A stretch of 64,000 nucleotides of DNA, taken from NCBI GenBank assembly GCA_036274895.1, contig DASUEU010000058.1, forward strand, positions 1 through 64,000. The letters are read 5' to 3'. The position numbers were made by a program, and so were the translations under genes. Below the pieces are notes generated by a model. It had not been told where the DNA came from, made no database searches, and worked only from the letters and a program-made list of their open reading frames with translations. The stretch comes from CALMKX01 sp036274895. GTDB lineage: Bacteria; Acidobacteriota; Thermoanaerobaculia; Multivoradales; SZUA-115. The first letter of the stretch is position 1. Every line of letters starts with the position of its first letter. Of the stretch, positions 59,657 through 64,000 are shown in pieces.

Positions 59657-60724
59657 TTGCCCACTTCCATCCGCAGCTTGCTCGTCATCGCCGCCGTGGT
59701 CGCCGTCGTCCTCGGCACCCTCACCCTGCCCAAGATGCGCTCCAAGGGGCCGGCGGCAAATCCCGCCGCGAGCGCCGGTCGCGCCGCCGAGCAGGCGATC
59801 CGCGTGCGCACGGTAGCGGTACAACCCCGCACTCTTTCCGAGCGCCTCTCCACCACCGGCACCCTGCGTCCCAACGAACGGGTCGAGATCGTCGCCGAGA
59901 TCGCCGGCAAGGTGCGGGAGATCCACTTCGACGAGGGCGGCCGGGTCGAAACCGGCCAGCTGCTGATCAAGATCGACGACACCGAGCTGCTCGCCACCCG
60001 CGAGCGCTCCCGCTTCCGGCTCCAACTGGCCAGCCAGCTCGAGGCCCAGCAGGGCAAGCTCTTGGCCGAGGGCATCATCAGCCAGGAGGAATACGACCGC
60101 CAGCTCTCGGAGAAAAACGTCCTCGAGGCTGAAAGCAACCTCAACGCCGTCCAGCTCGCCAAGACCGAGATCCGCGCCCCCTTCTCGGGCGTCGTGGGCT
60201 TGCGGCTGGTGAGCGTCGGCGCCTACCTCACCCCCCAGACCCGGGTCGCCGTGCTCCAGGACGTGGACCCGATCAAGCTCGACTTCTCCCTGCCCGAGCA
60301 GTACGCCGGCGAGGTCCGGCTGGGGCGGGAGGTGGACTTCCGGGTCAAGGGCCGCCCCGAGCCCTTCCGCGGCACGGTCTACGCCATCGACCCCAACGTC
60401 GATGAGCAAAGCCGTTCCTTGACCGTGAGGGCGCGCGCCAACAACTCGGCTGGCACCCTGGTGCCGGGGGCCTTCGCCGACGTCGAGCTGGTGGTGCGGG
60501 AGTCCCGGAACACCCTGGCCGTGCCGGCCATCGCCGTGGTGCCCGAGCTGGCCGGCAAGAAGGTCTACGTGCTCGAGGCGGGCAAGGTGGGCGTGCGGCA
60601 GGTCACCACCGGCATCCGCACCGACACCGAGGTGGAGATCCTCTCCGGCCTCGGCGCCGGGGACCTGGTGATCACCTCGGGCCTGATGCAGTTGCGGCCG
60701 GGCATGGCCGCGGAGGCCGAATGA
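59657..60724 (+). CDS. RND efflux periplasmic adaptor (HlyD/AcrA-like)
   Basis: A 355-residue membrane fusion protein. The TTG at 59657 has GAGG 6 nt upstream and opens a TM/signal anchor. Adaptor signatures: RPNERVEIVAEIAGKVREIH (lipoyl half), a short helical hairpin (EAQQGKLLAEGIISQEEYDRQ), EIRAPFSGVVGLRLVSVGAYL (second lipoyl half), the beta-barrel domain and the membrane-proximal domain. It links the inner-membrane pump to an outer-membrane channel, which is not present here. The stop overlaps the pump ATG (ATGA). Confidence 0.92.
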   Translation: MPTSIRSLLVIAAVVAVVLGTLTLPKMRSKGPAANPAASAGRAAEQAIRVRTVAVQPRTLSERLSTTGTLRPNERVEIVAEIAGKVREIHFDEGGRVETGQLLIKIDDTELLATRERSRFRLQLASQLEAQQGKLLAEGIISQEEYDRQLSEKNVLEAESNLNAVQLAKTEIRAPFSGVVGLRLVSVGAYLTPQTRVAVLQDVDPIKLDFSLPEQYAGEVRLGREVDFRVKGRPEPFRGTVYAIDPNVDEQSRSLTVRARANNSAGTLVPGAFADVELVVRESRNTLAVPAIAVVPELAGKKVYVLEAGKVGVRQVTTGIRTDTEVEILSGLGAGDLVITSGLMQLRPGMAAEAE

Positions 60725-63700
60725 GCCTGGCGTCGGTATCGATCCGCCGGCCGGTGCTGGCCACCGTGCTGTCGGTGGTCATCGTCTTGTTCGGGGCCAT
60801 CGCCCTGACCTACCTGCCGGTTCGGGAGTTCCCGGCGGTCGATCCGCCGGTGATCACCGTCTCGACCAGCTATCGGGGCGCCAACGCCGACGTCATCGAG
60901 GCCCAGGTCACCGAGCCGCTGGAGGACGCCATCAACGGCGTCGAGGGCATCCGCTCCCTGACCTCGACCAGCCGCGAGGGCCGCTCGACCGTGGTGGTGG
61001 AGTTCGAGCTGGGCGCTGACCTCGATCGCGCCGCCAACGACGTGCGCGACCGGGTCTCCTCCGCCCTCGGTCGCCTGCCCCCGGACATCGAGCCACCGGA
61101 GGTCTCCAAGGCCGACGCCGACAACCAGCCGATCGTCCAGATCACCCTCTCGAGCGGCGCCCGCGACCTGCTCGAGCTGACCCGCTTCGCCGACGAGGTC
61201 TTCGCCGAACGGCTCCAGACCATTCCCGGCGTCTCCGAGGTCACCATCTGGGGCGAGCGCAGCTACGCCATGCGCCTGGCCCTCGACCCCCAGAAGCTCG
61301 CCGCCTACCAGCTCACCCTGGGCGACGTGCGCGACGCCGTGGGCCGGGAGAACGTCGAGCTGCCCTCGGGGCGCATCGAGGGGCGGGACGTCGAGCTGCC
61401 GGTGCGCACGGTCTCCCGCCTGACTACCGTCCAGGACTTCGAGAACCTGATCGTCAAGGCCCAGGAGGGCCGCATCGTCCGCCTGCGGGACGTCGGCTCG
61501 GTGCGCCTGGGCGCGCGCAACGAGCGCACGGTGCTCAAGGAAGGTGGCGTGCCGATGGTGGCGGTGGTGGTGCGGCCCCAGCCGGGCTCGAACTACATCG
61601 AGATCGTCGACGAGTTCTATCGCCGGGTCAGCCAGCTCGAGCGTGATCTGCCGTCGGACATCGAGCTGGGTTACGGCTTCGACACCACCCGCTTCATCCG
61701 CCGTTCGATCACCGAGGTCGAGGAGACCATCGCCATCGCCTTCGCGCTGGTGGTGGGCATCATCTTCCTCTTCCTGCGCGACTGGCGCACCACCCTGGTG
61801 CCGGCGGCGGCGATCCCGGTGTCGCTGATCGGCGCGTTCTTCATCCTCTACCTCGCTGGCTTCTCGATCAACGTCTTGACCCTGCTCGCCATCGTGCTCG
61901 CCATCGGCATCGTGGTCGACGACGCGATCATCGTGCTCGAGAACATCTACACCAAGATCGAGGCCGGTAAGGACCCGCGCACCGCCGGGGAGGAGGGCAC
62001 CCAGGAGATCTTCTTCGCGGTCATCGCCACCACCCTGGCGTTGGTGGGGGTGTTCCTGCCGATCCTCTTCGTGGGGGGGCTGACCGGCCGGCTGTTCCGG
62101 GAGTTCGGCGTCACCCTGGCCGGGGCGGTGGCGATCTCGGCCTTCGTGGCCCTCTCGCTCACCCCCATGCTCTCGACCCGGCTGCTCAAGCGCCGAGAGA
62201 AGCACTCGTGGTTCTACCGGGTCACCGAGCCCTTCTTCGAGGGGCTTTCTCGCGGCTACCGCTCCAGCCTGGAGCGCTTCCTGGTCCATCGCTGGCTGGC
62301 CTGGCCGGTGCTCGGCCTCTGCCTCGGGGCGATCGTCTACTTCTGGCTGACCCTGCCCAAGGAGCTCGCGCCGCTCGAGGACCGCAGCTCGATCCGCATG
62401 ACCTCGCGGGCTCCCGAGGGCGCCACTTACAGCTTCATGGACAGCTTCACCGACGAGCTGGTGGCCGTGGTGGCCGGCGAGGTGCCCCCTGCCGAGCGGC
62501 GCAACCTGATCTCGGTGACTGCTCCCGGCTTCGGCGCATCCTCGGCCGCGAACTCGAGCTTCGTGCGCATCGCGTTGGTCGATCCCGGCGAGCGAGCGCG
62601 CAGCCAGCAGGAGATCGCCGCTGCGCTCGAGGCGCGAGCGCGCCGGCTCACCGATGCGCGCACCTTCGTCACCCAGGAGCCGACCATCGCCGTGGGACAG
62701 CGCCGCGGCCTGCCCATCGAGTTCGTGCTCCAGGCCCCGGACATCGCCAAGCTCGAACGCATCCTGCCCACCTTCCTCGCCGAAGCGGGGACCGATCCCA
62801 CCTTCACCTTCGTCGACGTCGACCTCAAGTTCAACAAGCCCGAGCTGACGCTGTCGATCGATCGCGACCGCGCCCGCGACCTCGGCGTCTCAGCCCTGGC
62901 GATCGGCCAGGTCCTGCAGCTCGCCTTCTCCGAGCAGCGCCTCGGCTATTTCATCTTCGACGGCAAGCAGTACGAGATCCTCTCCGAGGTCGCTGCCGAC
63001 CGCCGTGACGAGACCGTCGACGTGAAGAACCTCTACGTGCGCGCCGGGGACGGCCGCCCGATCCAGCTCGACCGCCTGATCACCGTCAAGGAGGAGTCCC
63101 GGCCGCCGCAGCTCTACCGCTTCGACCGCTGGGTGTCGGCCACCGTCTCGGCCAACCTCGCCCCGGGCAAGACGATCGGCGACGGCATCGAGGCCATGGA
63201 GGCGATCGCCGGGCGGGTGCTCGACGACAGCTACCGCACCGCCCTTTCCGGCCAGTCACGGGACTTCCAGGAAAGCTCGGGGAGCCTGCTCTTCGTCTTC
63301 GTGCTGGCGGGCCTGTTGATCTATCTCGTGCTGGCCGCGCAGTTCGAGAGCTTCAGCGATTCGGTGGTGATCCTGCTGACCGTGCCGCTGGCGGCTGCCA
63401 GCGCGTTGTTCTCGCTGTGGTACGCCGGTCAGACCCTCAACATCTTCAGCCAGATCGGCATGATCATGTTGATCGGTCTGGTGACCAAGAACGGCATCCT
63501 GATCGTCGAGTTCGCCAACCAGCGCCAGGATGCCGGGCTGCCGAAGGGGCAAGCGGTGCTCGAGGGAGCTTCGGCCCGCCTGCGCCCGGTGCTGATGACG
63601 ACGCTCTCGACGGCCCTGGGCATCCTGCCCGTGGCCCTGTCCCTGGGAGCCGGCTCCGAGAGCCGCATGCCGATGGGGGTGGCGGTCTTGGGCGGGCTGA

Positions 63701-63819
63701 CCTTCGGCACGCTGCTCGCGCTCTACCTGATCCCCGCCTTCTATACCTTCCTGTCGCGCGACCGCAGCCGCCGGCGCGCCGCGCAAGCCCTCGACGAGAG
63801 GGCGGATCGGGCCGCCTGA
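60721..63819 (+). CDS. RND efflux pump inner-membrane subunit (AcrB/MdtB-like)
   Basis: A 1032-residue HAE1-type RND transporter of full length. It has 12 TM helices in two blocks and two large periplasmic loops. TM4 holds the proton-relay pair in GIVVDDAIIVLENI. SIRRPVLATVLSVVIVLFGA is the typical N-terminus. FVFVLAGLLIYLVLAAQFESF and GLVTKNGILIVEFANQ are typical of the second half. It exports drugs, solvents or lipids from the periplasm using the proton gradient. It is coupled to the adaptor gene. A bidirectional terminator follows. Confidence 0.95.
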   Translation: MSLASVSIRRPVLATVLSVVIVLFGAIALTYLPVREFPAVDPPVITVSTSYRGANADVIEAQVTEPLEDAINGVEGIRSLTSTSREGRSTVVVEFELGADLDRAANDVRDRVSSALGRLPPDIEPPEVSKADADNQPIVQITLSSGARDLLELTRFADEVFAERLQTIPGVSEVTIWGERSYAMRLALDPQKLAAYQLTLGDVRDAVGRENVELPSGRIEGRDVELPVRTVSRLTTVQDFENLIVKAQEGRIVRLRDVGSVRLGARNERTVLKEGGVPMVAVVVRPQPGSNYIEIVDEFYRRVSQLERDLPSDIELGYGFDTTRFIRRSITEVEETIAIAFALVVGIIFLFLRDWRTTLVPAAAIPVSLIGAFFILYLAGFSINVLTLLAIVLAIGIVVDDAIIVLENIYTKIEAGKDPRTAGEEGTQEIFFAVIATTLALVGVFLPILFVGGLTGRLFREFGVTLAGAVAISAFVALSLTPMLSTRLLKRREKHSWFYRVTEPFFEGLSRGYRSSLERFLVHRWLAWPVLGLCLGAIVYFWLTLPKELAPLEDRSSIRMTSRAPEGATYSFMDSFTDELVAVVAGEVPPAERRNLISVTAPGFGASSAANSSFVRIALVDPGERARSQQEIAAALEARARRLTDARTFVTQEPTIAVGQRRGLPIEFVLQAPDIAKLERILPTFLAEAGTDPTFTFVDVDLKFNKPELTLSIDRDRARDLGVSALAIGQVLQLAFSEQRLGYFIFDGKQYEILSEVAADRRDETVDVKNLYVRAGDGRPIQLDRLITVKEESRPPQLYRFDRWVSATVSANLAPGKTIGDGIEAMEAIAGRVLDDSYRTALSGQSRDFQESSGSLLFVFVLAGLLIYLVLAAQFESFSDSVVILLTVPLAAASALFSLWYAGQTLNIFSQIGMIMLIGLVTKNGILIVEFANQRQDAGLPKGQAVLEGASARLRPVLMTTLSTALGILPVALSLGAGSESRMPMGVAVLGGLTFGTLLALYLIPAFYTFLSRDRSRRRAAQALDERADRAA

Positions 63820-63843
63820 AAGACCAGGCCGCCTGACGAAAAA

Positions 63844-63873
63844 ACGCCCCGCGGCCTCTCGGCAGCGGGGCGT
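63844..63873. terminator. bidirectional intrinsic terminator
   Basis: The 9-bp stem ACGCCCCGC (63844-63852) / GCGGGGCGT (63865-63873) has A-runs on the left and, on the right, GAAAAAT. It serves the RND pump (+) and the cold-shock gene (-), which converge here. Confidence 0.8.
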
Positions 63874-63906
63874 CGAAAAATCGGAAGTGGAAATGCGACG
63901 CGGCGG

Positions 63907-64000
63907 TTACGCGCGCACGACGTTGCGGGCTTGTGGACCCTTCGGCCCGTCACCCACCTCGAAGGCGACCTGGTCCCCCTCGGCCAGACTGCGGAAGCCC
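63907..64000 (-). CDS. cold-shock domain protein, 3' end
   Basis: Partial gene running off the window. The minus strand encodes GFRSLAEGDQVAFEVGDGPK followed by GPQARNVVRA and a TAA at 63907-63909. This is the C-terminal part of a CspA-family single-stranded nucleic-acid binding protein (typical end ...F-VG-GPKGPQA-NV). The RNA-binding RNP motifs lie upstream, outside the window. Confidence 0.9.
   Translation of the reverse strand, partial: GFRSLAEGDQVAFEVGDGPKGPQARNVVRA

Overview
The window is a GC-rich (roughly two thirds G+C) chromosomal segment from a Gram-negative, diderm bacterium. An Omp85/BamA-like barrel, a FadL-type porin, an RND pump, lipoproteins and a Tat-exported hydrogenase all point that way. 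Two 'orphan' MacB/FtsX-type permeases of more than 800 residues, carboxypeptidase-regulatory-like exported proteins and a clpS-clpA pair suggest Acidobacteriota (perhaps a Thermoanaerobaculia-like lineage). That assignment is inference from gene content, since no rRNA or tRNA gene was seen.

Layout. 1-140: repeats resembling the end of an insertion sequence. 233-5530: small membrane protein, thioredoxin-fold protein, and an ABC ATPase next to a permease fused to a PHB-depolymerase-like esterase. 5637-8880: accessory island (VOC protein, beta-beta-alpha-metal nuclease, DUF2971 protein, small membrane protein). 9170-18541: alpha/beta hydrolase, MOSC protein, HupE/UreJ-like protein coupled to a SpoIIIAA/R3H ATPase, BamA-like barrel and a P-type Ca2+-ATPase. 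18554-22350: second accessory island with a tandem-repeat exported protein, toxin-antitoxin remnants and an ankyrin protein. 22465-31068: uvrA, a large exported beta-sandwich protein, a Cys-rich secreted protein, a GDSL esterase and a FadL porin. 31229-32193: YbjN-like protein and smpB. 32201-36670: compact membrane-bound [NiFe]-hydrogenase operon (small, large, cytochrome b, protease, cytochrome c). 36789-42331: DUF4390, NtrY-like kinase, yqeY, selB and a CoA-binding protein. 42504-46547: helical-repeat protein, OsmC, clpS and clpA. 46618-55778: two orphan permeases around a lemA/TPM operon, then an M32 carboxypeptidase. 55785-58606: third accessory island with a TIR-domain protein and a lipoprotein, bordered by two gene remnants. 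58486-63819: TPR protein and an RND efflux adaptor/pump pair. 63907-end: 3' end of a cold-shock protein.

The most interesting signal is a family of three dispersed repeats (copies near 8.0, 20.0 and 22.2 kb), all on the minus strand. Each carries a -10-like hexamer 6-9 nt before the start codon of a short conserved reading frame. Each then leads toward an unrelated accessory gene (DUF2971, tandem-repeat protein, ankyrin protein). The first ~20-30 codons are free of internal indels and differ often at third positions, so this looks like a mobile or duplicated promoter plus leader-peptide module. Other notable points are the permease-esterase fusion, an atypical proximal-cluster motif (CCGN) in the hydrogenase small subunit, apparently leaderless promoters at several housekeeping genes, and several families of palindromic repeats, some inside genes.
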